From: Stercorarius parasiticus | Lineage: Eukaryota; Chordata; Aves; Charadriiformes; Stercorariidae | DNA: 64,000 nt | Direction: 5' to 3' | Assembly (NCBI GenBank): GCA_013396915.1 | Contig: VWZL01000728.1 | Location: 868,001-932,000 of the forward strand | Part shown: in pieces, positions 1-11,582 of the stretch | Layout of the letters: every line of letters starts with the position of its first letter | Numbering within the stretch: position 1 is the stretch's first letter | Program-made: the position numbers and the translations under genes | Notes under the pieces: generated by a model | Database searches by the model: none | Seen by the model: only the letters and a program-made list of their open reading frames with translations | What the model was told of the DNA's origin: nothing

Positions 1-3000
1 TGACCAGCCCAGTTCTCCCACGTTTGAAGGTCGTCAACTTCAGCAAAGCAGCCCCACTTTGAAGCTGCAAAAGATCTGTGGAGGAAGCACAGAGCAGGGA
101 TGTGCAGCACACGTTGAACAGTGAGTTACACATACACGTAAATGTGAACCTCTGTGCCGCCACCATGGACTGACAGGCAAAACCCTCGCCAAATCAAGAT
201 TCTGGGGCAGAACGTAGTCAAAGCCAAGACATAGCCCTGTCTTCAGAGAATTGCAGATATGAATAAAGCACTCTGAACACGGGTAAAAGTTTTTAATTAA
301 GAGCCTAGCTAAAACACCATTGCAATCTGCAGTTCTGTTTTTATTAATTCTCTCCGATTCAGCAGGAATTTCACCAAGGAATAGGGAATAGCAGATGCAG
401 GGGGAAGCACATTAATAAATCATAAGTGTCATTAAAATTTGTAAACTAATATCTTCTGGGAAGTCTTGGCAATTAGTCTCAGAGCTTTCTTGGCAAACAA
501 AAAATTAATAAATCCAAAAGGTCCCCTGTCTGATGATATCCCCACCCCCACAGAAAGGTCATTGATGGAGCAATTAAGAGACACAACAAATGGACCAGCC
601 AGAAGGCTGGTTCACAGAAGACAAATGAGCTCCATGAAACAAGATGACTAAGGCATCTTAATAAGCAAAGGTAGGACTTCAATCTACACGCCACCGCAAT
701 GCATATACAAAGGCTTTTAGACTCACATTTGCTGGGCTACTACTTTGCCCATGATTTTGCATTGCCCACCTTGATCCCCTCCATCTCTGAGGCAACATTA
801 GTGTGATTACTTGTTAAAGCAAGGAACCATCAGAAAGTAGAGGTGTGAACCTTAGTATTCCCTTGTGGAAAAATCCAGTGGGATATACTAGAGCTAAGGA
901 AGCAATGACAAGGAGATAAATGAAACTTCTGAGTTTACCTAACTCTAAACATGGCCCTGAATTTAAGATAAGCATATTAATTTTCATGATTGGTCCCCAA
1001 AACAAGCATTTAAAACAGTTTTAACTCATGTTATCCATTTGTGCAATGACAGCATCTCCTTCCATTCCAAACTGCAAAGAATGTGTGCTCTGGACAACAC
1101 CTGAGACTGCCTGGGACATTCAAGGGGGGCTAAACATACGGTTCATTCTGTTCCTTGAATTTTCTTTCTTTTTTTTTTTNTTCACATCGAGCCACACAGC
1201 CCAAGCAAATCAAAACAATCTCTTACGTACAATTCCTGAAGTCCACAATAAAAGACTTGCTTAGGTCTTTGGAAAGCCACAATTAGAAGGATGATGAATA
1301 ACCTCAAACCAGAAAAGCATTTTGAATCAGGTCATAATTAGTGACTTCAAATGGCTTCACTTATACAGTGGCATAAGGTGGTCAATGGTTATCACCATCT
1401 GATAACTAGTGACTTCTAACATTCTTGTTGCAGGTACACCCCTAAACCAGCAAAAGAAAGTTAAGTCACTTCCTTAACGCTCTTAATAGTTATGAAAAGA
1501 GCACAGAAAAGCCATTGTATGTACATCCTTTTGTGAACATTTAGCATCTTTGCTTAATGCAATGCCCTTTACTCATTAATTTCTCTCCTTGCTGATATTT
1601 TCACCTGTAAAGCTTTCTCTCTTGCTCCTGTTCGTTAACTAGGACTGACTTTCTGATGACTGCCATAACACCTGTGCAGTTGGACAAGTACAGATGTCAG
1701 GAGCCTCTGCCAAACCTGGTATGTCAGCCTGAGGAAGAGAGCAAGACCTGTTTCTCCAAAATAAGCAGGAATTTAGCCATAAGAGCAAAGAAGAAATTTT
1801 CACTTGGCTCAAGAATGCTGCATTTTCTATTCTTCGCAGGTATTGACTTACCCAGCTCTTTGGGCCAAGGAACTTCTCTTTATTAAATGGCCATGATCTT
1901 CATTTGGCAGCAGCTAGCTCAGGAATGGGCCAACATGCCACTACCGTGCATCTCCCAAATAGCTCAAGTGTGGTTCCCATGCCAAGATGGCATCCATGAT
2001 TGACAGCCACGCTACTCTGAGCCAGGGTAAACTGAATCACCCCTCTGTAGGGAAAAGACAAATCAGCAAGCATACTAGAGGTTAAGAACTGCATTGTTCT
2101 GGGATGCTGCTGAAGACCCACACTAACTGCAAGTCAGGGTGCTGGGAACTCTGGAAAATAACTCTCACCTCACATTGCAGTCATCTATTGCTGAAGAACT
2201 AGGGAACGAGGAACTGTAAACTTAGGTTGCACCTAGCACCTCTCAGCCACAAAGATTTTGACAGGTGGCTCCCATAGCCTGAAAAAAATAGCCGTCATCG
2301 AGCTAAGCTATTTGTACACTCTAACAAACAGCAACAGCGGAGCTGCCAAACTTTTGGGCACCCTGGTTTTCAAATACAGGGATGTGCTTGCACACCAGGA
2401 TGGCTTTTTCTCTCCATGCCGTGATAGCTGATTGCAGATATGAGAAACCCTTCTCTTCATCAGCACAGGATTTCTGCACTTTGCGGTGTTATTTAAAAAT
2501 GCCAAATAAGATGCAATAATGGGAAGCATTACTACTTTGAAAACCAGCTCCATTAATTTTATGCCTGAATACAGTCCTCCGAAAATAACATGTATCTAAA
2601 ATGCATGTTGTCAGCACAAAAGTGAAAAACAATAAATATAATCAAATTTGACAATACTGTGGGGAGATGTCAGCTGGTCATGGTGGCTGTCTGGAGACTG
2701 CATTTCAATACAGCAAATTCCAGAAAAACTACAATGCCCCATTGCAAAACATGTGGAGACTGACCAGTGCTGAGCAAGAGGCTGTGGCACAAACCAAAAG
2801 TTGCCAGACTAAATAAGGCATAGCCACTGGGATAGGAACACTCTTTTAAGGCAGCTCTGTCTGTGCCATGATCTATTTCAGGTTTAGCTTGTTTCACAGA
2901 GGATGATATGGAAATTTGTGTCAGGCTTACTGAATCTCCTCAACCCTGCCTTCTTACTCACCTATGTTAGAGGCAGCTACATCTGAAGCAAGGAGACTAA

Positions 3001-6000
3001 GGCCCACTTACTAAAGGGGAGACATGGCATTTCACATCACGTTCACCATTTCACACCGACAGAGCAGCCCTATCTGAAGCCAGCTCCCTTTGCAAGACAG
3101 GCACCTAGGGCACAGGAATCAGCATGAGCTGCGAAACTTTGCAAAGGAAACAAATGCAAGGGCTACACTGAAATATGCTGATGTCTCTGGAGGCTGTGGA
3201 AGACTTAAGAGGCAAGGACATAGGAGGAAACAACGTAAAGCCCTTTGGTAATTCAAACAGAACTAAACGAAGGAGCAAAGCAAGACATAAGGCAGCTTGG
3301 ACCAAGCTGAGAGGTTTTACTCCTCTAGCTCCAAGCTAGGAGTTGCAGCTGCTGTGCTTTGCAGCTGCCTCTGTTAAAAAACTAAAAGTGTTTTTCTTTT
3401 TTTTAAACTCACCACAGAAGCTAAAACAACAGACCAACCTCTTCAGGCACAGCAGCCACAAGAGTAAAAAAAATGCTTGGGGATTTTTGACTGCTGCCAT
3501 GGAAACATAATTTCTTGGTTAATAAACAAGAAAACAAGAAAGGATATATGTAAAAATTTCTTCATCAGCATTTTAGCCTCTTAAGCAGAAAGAGTCAGTC
3601 ATGGTTTTGAGTATGGGTTAATGCATGGGCCGGCATTATGTACCATCAGACAATTTAGCTGGGACCACAGCCAGAGGAGGGGAACTCCAGGGGACCCATC
3701 AAAGGTGGGTAAAATGGTAGCAGGGGGACTCGGAGCTGACACCTGCAAGTGCTTGCACTTTGAAAGAAAATCTGAACTACTCCCCGCTGCCTAATTAGCT
3801 GATGTGTTGCAGTCATGGCTATCGCATTGATCATAAATACCACCCTGCTAACTTGCACTTCTCCTGTCTGCTCTATCGCCCTGTTGTCTCTTTGTCTTCA
3901 TCTGAGATTGAAAGCTCCCTTGGGATGGAGGCTGTCTTCTTAGCTACTGCAATCCAAATAAATATAACTGTTCCTGGATACTAAAAAAGGCAACAGTGGA
4001 AAAACTTTTATTCCAGTTATCTTAGCAGAAGTAACTGCTCAACCCACACTGGCTAAAACAGTTGAAAACATTTTAAATATTACAATAGCAACTTTAAATA
4101 CTTATTCAGAATGGCACATTCACATAACCCTATCTCAAAACAGTACAGCTTAAACAGGAGACGGGATTAGCAACAAGCAAGAAAATGTTCACAAGGCTCT
4201 TCCTTTGCTTGTAAAACCTGTGAGATCTAAAAGGCCCACAGAATAAGAAAAAGAGCTTGATGAATTCCTCCTCCTGTTTATTTACACTGACAACACAAGA
4301 AGAAAACAACTGGACATCAACAAGATTAACTAATGAAAGGATGCGCTACCTACAACCTACAGAACTCCCCATATAATATACCTGAACAAAACATACACCT
4401 GAAACCAAAACTCATTTATCACAATCACAATTTCTATGGTCAGATCTGGAAGTGTTACAAACACACATATTTGAAGAAATAAGCCATTGAATAGACTTTC
4501 CCTTTTCTCCTCCTCCTAATAAAATTTCTCCAAGATTTTCAACAGAAAAATAGGCCAAAAAAAAAAATCCACCCAACCCTTCAACTTTTGGTTATGAATA
4601 GTGTCTTTTAGACACCGTATCTGCATATCTAACCCTCTCATTCTCCTCCGTTCAACAGGTGCCTTCTTGGACTACAATGCCTGTGAAGCAGCCTGGCCCC
4701 TACTCTTTACAGAGAGAGTTCATATTTGACGGCAGATCACACCTGTGTGCTTGCAGTTCATCATGAGCAGTTAAGTTTGATGCAGGGACCCTGGCCTACA
4801 GAGGTTTTGGGAAATAGAGGTGCTCCAACAATACTTCAGATCAAAACCATATAAGTTTAGACATTAAGAGGGAGAACTGTTTTCCTTTTGCTGATGGATA
4901 AGAAGTGTTGGGGGAGGGGGGATCAGGGGGAATTCTACAGAAAGCGTACGTCCAACCCTTACTCCAAATTTTACTTAAAGCAGGCAGGATGTAGCTGGAT
5001 TCTCAACTACGCAATTAGATATTTTGCTAGGCAATGAGAACTGATGAAGGGTTTGCATGCCTGAAAAGCTTAAATAATTAAATAATTTTTACAGTTAGGT
5101 TTGCTGACCTACGGAAAGGTCTCTCCCCACGAATTCTGATGTCTCACACCATCACAACTACAACCACAATAAAGTAGTTTCCTTTCACAGGAGGAAAATG
5201 ATCACCTCCACTCAACTTGGTGGGAAAAACAAAAATCCAAACAACTGACGTTTATCTCTTGTGGCCAAGAAGAGATACAGCATTCACAAGGGGGAGAGGT
5301 GTGACCAAGTGTGTGTCTTTTCCTTGAAGCTGGGTGCTTCAGTAGCAATGGAGGCCTTTCCTGTGATTTTTTTTTTTGGGGGGGGGCCCAGAATCATGGA
5401 TTTGCTTATCAGAGCAATGCCTGTGTTCCTGCATTCAAATGCTGACTAGCATTTCCTCTGTCGAAGCTTGTATCAGCCTGATACAGGAGCAGCTTCCAAT
5501 GTAACTTTTAATTCTCCTCTCTTGCTCTCGCTCCCTTTTTTAATTACATTCAGGATGCTTTCTCATTGATTTACTTGTCTTTGTATTTAGATGCAGGGAT
5601 TAGAAATTTCTCTTATATGGCAATTCAGTTTTCCATTAAAAGAAGCCTCTTATGCTATAACCCAGAGGGAACTGAGAAGAAGCTTTTGATGCATGAAGCA
5701 AGCGGAGGCAAGATGATATTTGGAGATTGCATTGCACTCTGCCCTATCTCAGCATCCTTTGAAGCGCTGCCATATGATTCATTGCTCTCTGACACAAAAG
5801 CCACTCCTCTCTTGTGGAAGCAACTGTATTTGCCAAGCATAGATATCTCCCAGCACCACTGCTCAGATGGGCAAGAATCCTGGTTAGCAGAAAGGATGTA
5901 TCGTACTCCCAAAAAACAGGGGGGGGGGGGAACCCTACCTGGAAATGTCCAGACCTCCTTCTGATAATTACTTGATAGTTGCATTCAGTTTGCGACCCAC

Positions 6001-6354
6001 CAGTTCTGGGGGCTCAGAGATGGCTTTGAAGGAGTCTACAAAGAGTATTTAAGGAAAGCAAACTTATTGCTAGAAGGCTTAAATTCACTCTGCAAAGACT
6101 GATCCTCCTTTTGAAATTTTCAGGGTCTCAAAAATTAAAAGAAAATATTGAAAAGTACTGATTCAAATAATGCAAAGATTCAGTGGCCTTAATGGGCAAA
6201 TAGAACAGAAAATCCTGGGAAAAGGAGTCTTTCTCTTGGCTGATTGCTTCCACTTAGTATCTATTTGCATTTCTAAAATGTCCTTTCCAAAGAAACTCAT
6301 AGCTGCTTTCTGAGACTCCACACTCCCCTCTGAAGTACAACATGGCTTAATCCT
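1..6354. other. non-coding stretch, mostly unique sequence
   Basis: I recognise no gene here. Reading frames are short and stop-rich; the longest (5566-5964, plus, 132 codons) has a composition and context expected by chance. The stretch holds a T-run ending in an N at 1180, a G-rich patch near 4908-4930, a T11-G9 run at 5367-5386, a G12 run at 5919-5930 and a weak old-repeat tail near 3905-3965. At 1-84 the minus strand has a good acceptor-like sequence followed by open frames to the window edge, but nothing confirms an exon. Confidence 0.55.
3905..3965 (+). repeat. possible old LINE2/MIR-type 3' tail
   Basis: The stretch reads gattgaaagctcccttggga followed by a 'ggctgtcttctta' motif. This resembles the conserved 3' end shared by L2 and MIR-type elements of amniotes (the 'attgtaagctccttgagggcagggactgtctt' theme, known from the family). 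Divergence is high and only about 60 bp can be matched by eye, so this is a weak call. Confidence 0.3.
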
Positions 6355-6470
6355 AAATTTTCCAGGTGGGAAACTAAGGTTCAGAGCCCAGGAGCTCTGC
6401 CTATTAGCTCTTACCCTGAGCTTTCCTCCCAGATCTTGGAAGAGAACTCAGGAGGTTCTGACTTCTCAAC
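6355..6470 (+). repeat. MIR-like SINE remnant
   Basis: The sequence 'ccaggtgggaaactaaggtt' followed by 'cagag', and then further on 'ttggaagagaactcaggagg' plus 'ttctgactt', follows the order of the MIR core and 3' half (gauged against the family theme 'acaggtggggaaactgaggcacagag ... agaactcaggtcttctgact'). It is an ancient, heavily diverged amniote SINE copy with an insertion or deletion in the middle. It has no coding role. Confidence 0.5.
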
Positions 6471-6474
6471 CTCT

Positions 6475-8129
6475 CTGAGTCTCTAGGCCCCATACTAGCC
6501 CTATTTCACTACAGAAAAGATGCAGAAATGTCCCAGAACACACTGAAACAGCCTCACAAATCAGCGCATTTCCCCAGCTGACTGAGTACTGGATGCATTC
6601 AGTTGTACTGATGATGGACTACATTTCCATCACTCTGGGAAAACTCCAAAAGGGATGCTGCTATTACCTTTCTGCAGAGCTCAGGTGATGCTGTGAGTTC
6701 AGTATTAGGACAGGATTTGCCTGCTTGTTAGATTATTTATGCAGAGCAGATTGCTTGGCAATTACATTTAAAGTACAATCACAGTGCCATTTGTACTTGT
6801 TAGGTAAAGAGGCAAAAGTTTTTTAAGGCTTTAATACCTTGAAAAGTACCAGGGTAAGTGGAAATGACTCTGTTCTCTCTTATTAGCTGCACGGTTATTT
6901 ATACTTTTGCAGATTACCATGGTACAGAGCAATTAGGCTTTGGAAGTACTGTGCAAATTGAGAAGTTTCAAGAGCTCTACTGAACAATTAACCCTTAAAT
7001 ACATTAACAGAAATAAATCTGCAGCACATGCCGAAAGTCTGCTCCGAACAGGGGCTTTTAAATTAGCTGGGAAGAAAGTACAGGAGACCATCTGCCAAGA
7101 AGCTGCTCACACCCAGAGCAACGGCTACAATGCATTGACACCAATGGCACCACTACAACGTCGTTCCACCAACTACACTTTCAGCAGGTTGCGCAATAGC
7201 TGCAATGCATCAAGTAAGTCTGACACAAGGCACTTGGTCTCCCCCAGCCGCGTCTGCCTTTTTTTTTTTTTTTTTTTTAAATTATTTGTTCTTAGGGTAA
7301 AAAACACCAAATAAAAATTCTGTTAAAGGCATACCCTTTCCACACCATAGGCAGGAGGATGTTAGGGGGAAGAGCAATCCCCAACAGGTAGAAACTATCG
7401 GTGATTTCAGACATCAAGGGACTGGCCTACTTATAGGGGTGGGTTTGAGGGTTTTTTTGGGTGGGGGAGGGGATTTTTTAAAAAATTATTTATTTATTAA
7501 ACACACACAGATACTTTCAAACACACACTCTGTCCAGCAGCATGCTTCCCCAGGCCAGGAAACTCCATCACCCATGCCAGGCTACAAGCATGGCAGGTAC
7601 TCAGACAAATCTGAGTCTATCCATAGTGGAGAAGACACCAGCATCTCACTGTGCTATCTCTAGTCCTTTAGTGGCTACTGTCCTTTACAGCCCAAGGCAA
7701 CACAGATTCACGCCAAGACGACCATCTCAGCTCACAGGGCTGAGGAACATGTGTAAGATCAGCTAAAATCGTATCACACACTGTGTCGTACGCCATCTTG
7801 GACACTGTTCCAGCAAGCATGTACCATCTATAGAGAGTGTTCTCATTGCCAGCCTCACAGCAGGGACTTGTCTAAGGACACTCAAAGGCAAGAACGAAAC
7901 CAAGCTCCTCTGTGTGCCAGGGAAATACCCATACATCAAGAAACCCTCTTGTTTGCAGACACCACTTAATTAAAGCAATGTGTTCTTAATCACGTGTCCC
8001 TTTTCCAAAAGGCAACTCCAGTTATCTCAGATTCCCTCCTGTCTCCTCCCCTTGCTCAGCCTCCAATTTTACAAGAGACACAGTGCAACCCTTCCATGCC
8101 AGTTGCTGTGTTTTCTATAATCCACTTAC
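6475..8129. other. non-coding stretch with AT-rich block and G-quadruplex motif
   Basis: No gene recognised. Between about 6720 and 7020 lies an AT-rich, low-CpG block with several TAATTA/ATTAG-type motifs and no repeat signature. It has the look of a conserved non-coding element, but sequence alone cannot show conservation. A T20 run lies near 7259-7278, and a strong G-quadruplex motif follows at 7436-7472. The 124-codon plus frame at 6940-7314 runs through the T-run and is not credible as a gene. Confidence 0.5.
7436..7472 (+). other. potential G-quadruplex sequence
   Basis: Six G-tracts of 3-5 bases lie within 37 bp: GGGG-T-GGG-TTTGA-GGG-T7-GGG-T-GGGGG-A-GGGG. This satisfies the usual four-tract rule with loops of 7 or fewer bases several times over on the plus strand. 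Nothing nearby indicates a promoter, so any function is unknown. Confidence 0.6.
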
Positions 8130-8197
8130 CTCCACAGTGAGCTCTCCGTAACACTTCCCAAGTTGAAGTCGTACAGCTTTGTCAGAATGAGAATCAC
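8130..8197 (-). CDS. candidate coding exon (68 nt) of an unidentified minus-strand gene
   Basis: Read on the minus strand, a long pyrimidine tract ends in 'ccctccctag', then comes a 68-nt open segment, then a near-perfect donor GAG|GTAAGTGG. In the only frame compatible with its upstream partner, the peptide begins DSHSDKAVRL and ends KCYGELTVE. It enters after one codon base and exits on a codon boundary. Two CpGs survive (TACGAC, TACGGA) in a CpG-poor background, and many codons start with G, as in real coding DNA. The upstream partner 10884-10944 ends with one leftover base, so the joint makes GGT GAT without a stop. I do not recognise the protein. The pyrimidine tract is also a simple-repeat-like purine tract on the plus strand, so the acceptor could be fortuitous. 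Confidence 0.42.
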
Positions 8198-8266
8198 CTA
8201 GGGAGGGAAAGGGAGGGAGGAAGAGAAAGGGAAAAGAAAGAGGGGGGGGGGAAAAAAAAGAAGAGT
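8198..8266 (+). repeat. purine-rich (GGGA/GAAA) low-complexity tract
   Basis: About 70 bp are almost purely A and G, including a run of ten G followed by eight A. On the minus strand it is an uninterrupted pyrimidine tract directly before the candidate acceptor at 8198-8199, so it may be an expanded polypyrimidine tract. Confidence 0.75.
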
Positions 8267-8370
8267 TTTCCTTTAGACTGTGTAACAATACGCAAAGCAT
8301 CTGAAATCACCCAAAGGAGAGCTTAGCATTTATCCATTAAAGTTGTGGTATTATAGGATCAAGTAAGTTT

Positions 8371-8394
8371 AAAAAAAAAAAAAAAAAAAAAAAA
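8371..8394 (+). repeat. poly(A) run, 24 bp
   Basis: Twenty-four consecutive A bases follow 'aagtaagttt'. I see no recognisable retrotransposed body next to it, so this is simply a homopolymer. Confidence 0.9.
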
Positions 8395-10883
8395 GAAATT
8401 CATTAGCTTAATGTATCATGTAACCAGTAGCATTTATTTTAATCTCAAAATGTTTTGCATTTGAAATAAAACACGCCAACAGGAATTAATTGAACATTGT
8501 GAGCTGCCCTCTCTACAACCACGGTTATTCAAGGTCAGGGATTGAATCAGATGCACCCTTGTTAACTCAACCGCCCAATCAGAAATTAGTTGACTTTCTC
8601 TGTTTCTCAAGGTGCTACCACAAATTGGTGAGTCTCCCTGGAAAGAATTAGCAAGTTTGTTTATGAAGATCCCCATCCAGAAAAATGGTCCATTTTGCCC
8701 AGCATGAGCTTTGTTATTCTCCATCTGCTCTCACTGACTTCAGGAACATGGGAATTTCCACATGCTATCACCTTTCTGCGGTCATAAAATAGACGGACAC
8801 AGAGCATGACATTCAGCTTAGACACTGAGCAAGACAAAACTTCAGCTGTATCTTCAGTGCTCAAGGAGAGTCAGAGCCTTCAGGACCCACTAACTTACTT
8901 TCTGGTGAACCACAAACACTCCCAAGTCATGCCCTTGCAAAACTGAGGTAGGAGGAGAGGGGAGTTAAGCAGTACATGGGGGACCACAGGGGAATACAGC
9001 TTCCCTCTGATAGCCTTGGTGCTTTGACCTCAGATTTCAGAGGGAAACGTAATCCTCCTAGTTACCAGCTACATTGCCCAATGCCCTTCTTTCCCAGAAA
9101 GGCCGCTCTGCATTCCAACAACCTGTGAACCTCTCTGCAAGCTCCCAGGCTCAAACTGGATGAGAACTTCTGCAGAAAGAATGGAGGTTCCTCACTGGAA
9201 GTTAGGGCATTTGAGCATCTGCTCCTTGCCTTTTTAGCATAACTGATGTTACACATTTCATTCCCTTGGATTCTACGGGACCTGGCTCAGGAAGAGCTCT
9301 GGGGCAACTCTTCATTTTTGTTTTGCATCATTTTAACATTTCAGCATTGTTTCCTCCTTGCGGGGTTCAACAACAGGCTAGTTTCCCTTTTATCTGCTTG
9401 AGTTGTGAAAGCATCTAGGGAAGTTCTTGGAGGGGTTTGTTTTGATTTGTTAACAGGTACTTCACAGTTTGGCTAAAAGATAGGTCCAAATGAGAGATGT
9501 GACCCAAAGGGTTGGGTTCATTGATGTTTTCCTATGCAAGGAGGATCTTTTTACTACAAAATCCACATCTCCCTCCCTCTTCCTCCTCCCACAGCAGTGG
9601 GACCCACCACACCTTTCATTTGGGTTTCCCAGCTGAAAGACTGCTGGGTGAGGAATTTAAAGTTTTGCAGAAAAATGCCAAAGGATTAATCAATATCACA
9701 ACAGCTGCAGCAGTCGGTTACTGTCAGCATAATACCGGGAAGAGACCTGTTCAAATTGTAAGGGACCTTGGTACGTGACTATGCACTCAGCGCCCAACTT
9801 AATGGCTTTAGAATAGATGCTCTGAGCATCCCTCTCTCTACTGGATTCACTTTCTCCATCCCCGATTGCATTTTGTCCCTTTATTTCCCCACGCAGAGAC
9901 CTTTAGGAGGAAGATAAAAGCCAAGCTGCTTCCAGCAGGCTGTGAAAAGAAACCTGCCAGGCAGATTTGAGTCAGCATATGTGAGCCCATGTCAGCCTAA
10001 ACTGATGCTGTGCAGTGGGGAAAATAAGGACATATCCTTTTTATCGCAACTTAAACCCTGCACACGCCTTCCCATACAAAGCAGGTAAGCCATCTGCAAG
10101 ATGCAGCAATCAAGGTTTGGTTACTCCCTCCCCTTACACCAGCGGAGGGAAGCAGTGCAGCCTGCTCCCAGATAAAACCTGATGCGAGTGATGTTTTTAG
10201 AGTGTTCCCTATATTCCCACAGGGGCTCGGGCAGGACCCCTCTCGAGAGTCCCTAGGAAGCCATGCACCACAGCACAAGGCCTGCCCTGCCCAAAATGAC
10301 ACCCTTCTCACAAATATAGCAAGGTTTCACAAAGCGAGTTTTCCTGTTTCAGAGCCTAATCGCATTGAAGACAGCAGGATAACTTCTGCTGATTTCAGTG
10401 GATCCCGAATCTAGCCCTAAACATATTAAATAAAATCTCCATGTCCTGGTCAATTTTCAGCAGAGCAATTCTACCTTAAATTGCAATTACAACTGTAGGC
10501 AGCATCCATACTCTCCCAGCTCTTTGTGTGCCTCTCCCCAGAACTCTTATGCCCTATATTTTTGAAGATATCACTTATCCATTATAAACCCTGCAAACCA
10601 CAGAATAACATCAGCTTTACAGGAGTAGGTTGAATCCTACTCAGCTCCCGGGTATAAATCCAAAGTAAAAGCACGTTCTTTAGTACAGCTTTTGTGGATT
10701 TTCTCCCAGGAAGACTAACAAAAATCCAGCTCTGCCTGTTGTTAATGCACGGAAAACAAACGCACGAGCACTCCTTTGCAGTTAAATCTCACAAACGGTC
10801 TCAGGAAATAGCAGGAGTTGCCTGAGGCAGTCATAACACACAATACAATCACCTACAGCAACCTGTCCATAAAAATCACTCAC
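8395..10883. other. non-coding stretch, no feature recognised
   Basis: No repeat family, gene or RNA gene is recognised here. A slightly GC-richer patch near 10200-10270 has a few CpGs but no consistent open frame with splice signals. If the flanking candidate exons are real, this is an intron of about 2.7 kb including the sequence up to 8198. Confidence 0.5.
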
Positions 10884-10944
10884 CACTTATGTCCAGGCCA
10901 GGCAACACGCTGGCATCACAACCTGACATGATCTCCACCTTGTC
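10884..10944 (-). CDS. candidate coding exon (about 61 nt) abutting a CR1 tail
   Basis: On the minus strand this reads GAC AAG GTG GAG ... GAC ATA AGT G and then a good donor (G|GTGAGTG). The peptide starts DKVEIMSGCD and ends SVLPGLDIS. The final single base joins in phase with the 8130-8197 segment. The high-coordinate edge is uncertain: the natural acceptor would be the AG in 'caaaagag' just before GAC, but the pyrimidine tract expected there is replaced by the 3' tail of a CR1 element ending at 10957. Extending upstream in the same frame meets a TGA at once. Either the CR1 landed beside a living exon, or the exon is lost, or the open frame is chance. I do not recognise the protein. Confidence 0.33.
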
Positions 10945-10956
10945 CTCTTTTGCTTT

Positions 10957-11582
10957 TCATAGAATCATAGAATGGGTAGACTTGGAAGGGACCTTAGAGA
11001 CCATCTAGTTCCAACCCTGCTGCAATAAGCAGGGACACCTTTCACTAGATCAGATTGCTCAGAGCCCTGTCCAACCTGACCTTCAATGTTTCCAGGGATG
11101 AGGCATCTACCACCTCTCTGGGCAACCTGTGCCAGTGTTTCACCACCTTCATCGTAAAAAGTTTCTTCCTTACACCTAGTCTACATCTACCCTCTTTCAG
11201 TTTAAATCCGTTGCCCCTTGTCCTATCACTACATTCCCCAACAAAGAGTCCCACCCCATCTTTCATGGGGGCCCCCTTTAGGTACTGGAAGGCTGCAATA
11301 AGGTCTCCCCAGAGCCTTCTCTTCTCCAGACTGAACAATCTCAACTCTCTCAGCCTGTCTTCATAGGAGAGGTGCTCCAGCCCTCGGACCATCTTTGTGG
11401 CCTTCCTCTGGACCTGCTCTCACAGGTCCTTGTCTTTCCTGTGCTGAGGGCTCCAGAGCTGGACACTGACTCCCTCGCCCTGCTGGCCACGCTTCCTTTG
11501 ATGCAGCCCACGATGCGGTTGGCTTTCTGGGCTGTGAGTGCACATTGTTGAGCTTCTCAATACCCCCAAGTCCTTCCTTTTG
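10957..11582 (-). mobile_element. CR1 LINE, 3' end with C-terminal ORF2 remnant
   Basis: The left edge 'tcatagaatcatagaatggg' is the reverse complement of the CR1 3' terminal repeat, so the element runs on the minus strand. Its minus-strand frame at 11045-11392 (115 codons) contains the familiar CR1 pol C-terminal wording: [14 protein letters not shown] near the start, [18 protein letters not shown] and RLDRALSNL at the end. Upstream (11400-11582) the CR1 sequence continues with internal deletions. The copy is 5'-truncated and lacks the endonuclease and most of the reverse transcriptase, so it is dead. Its tail lies about 12 bp from the candidate exon at 10884-10944. Confidence 0.93.

Noticed and set aside
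2181..2210. 30-nt minus-strand segment between tcgttccctag and GTGAGA
   Set aside because: Its start phase does not fit the candidate exon at 8130-8197 (stop codon in the required frame).
5566..5964. 132-codon plus-strand open frame
   Set aside because: It overlaps a long opposite-strand frame, crosses a G12 homopolymer, has no splice or promoter context and shows no recognisable domain. Frames of this length are expected by chance in 64 kb.
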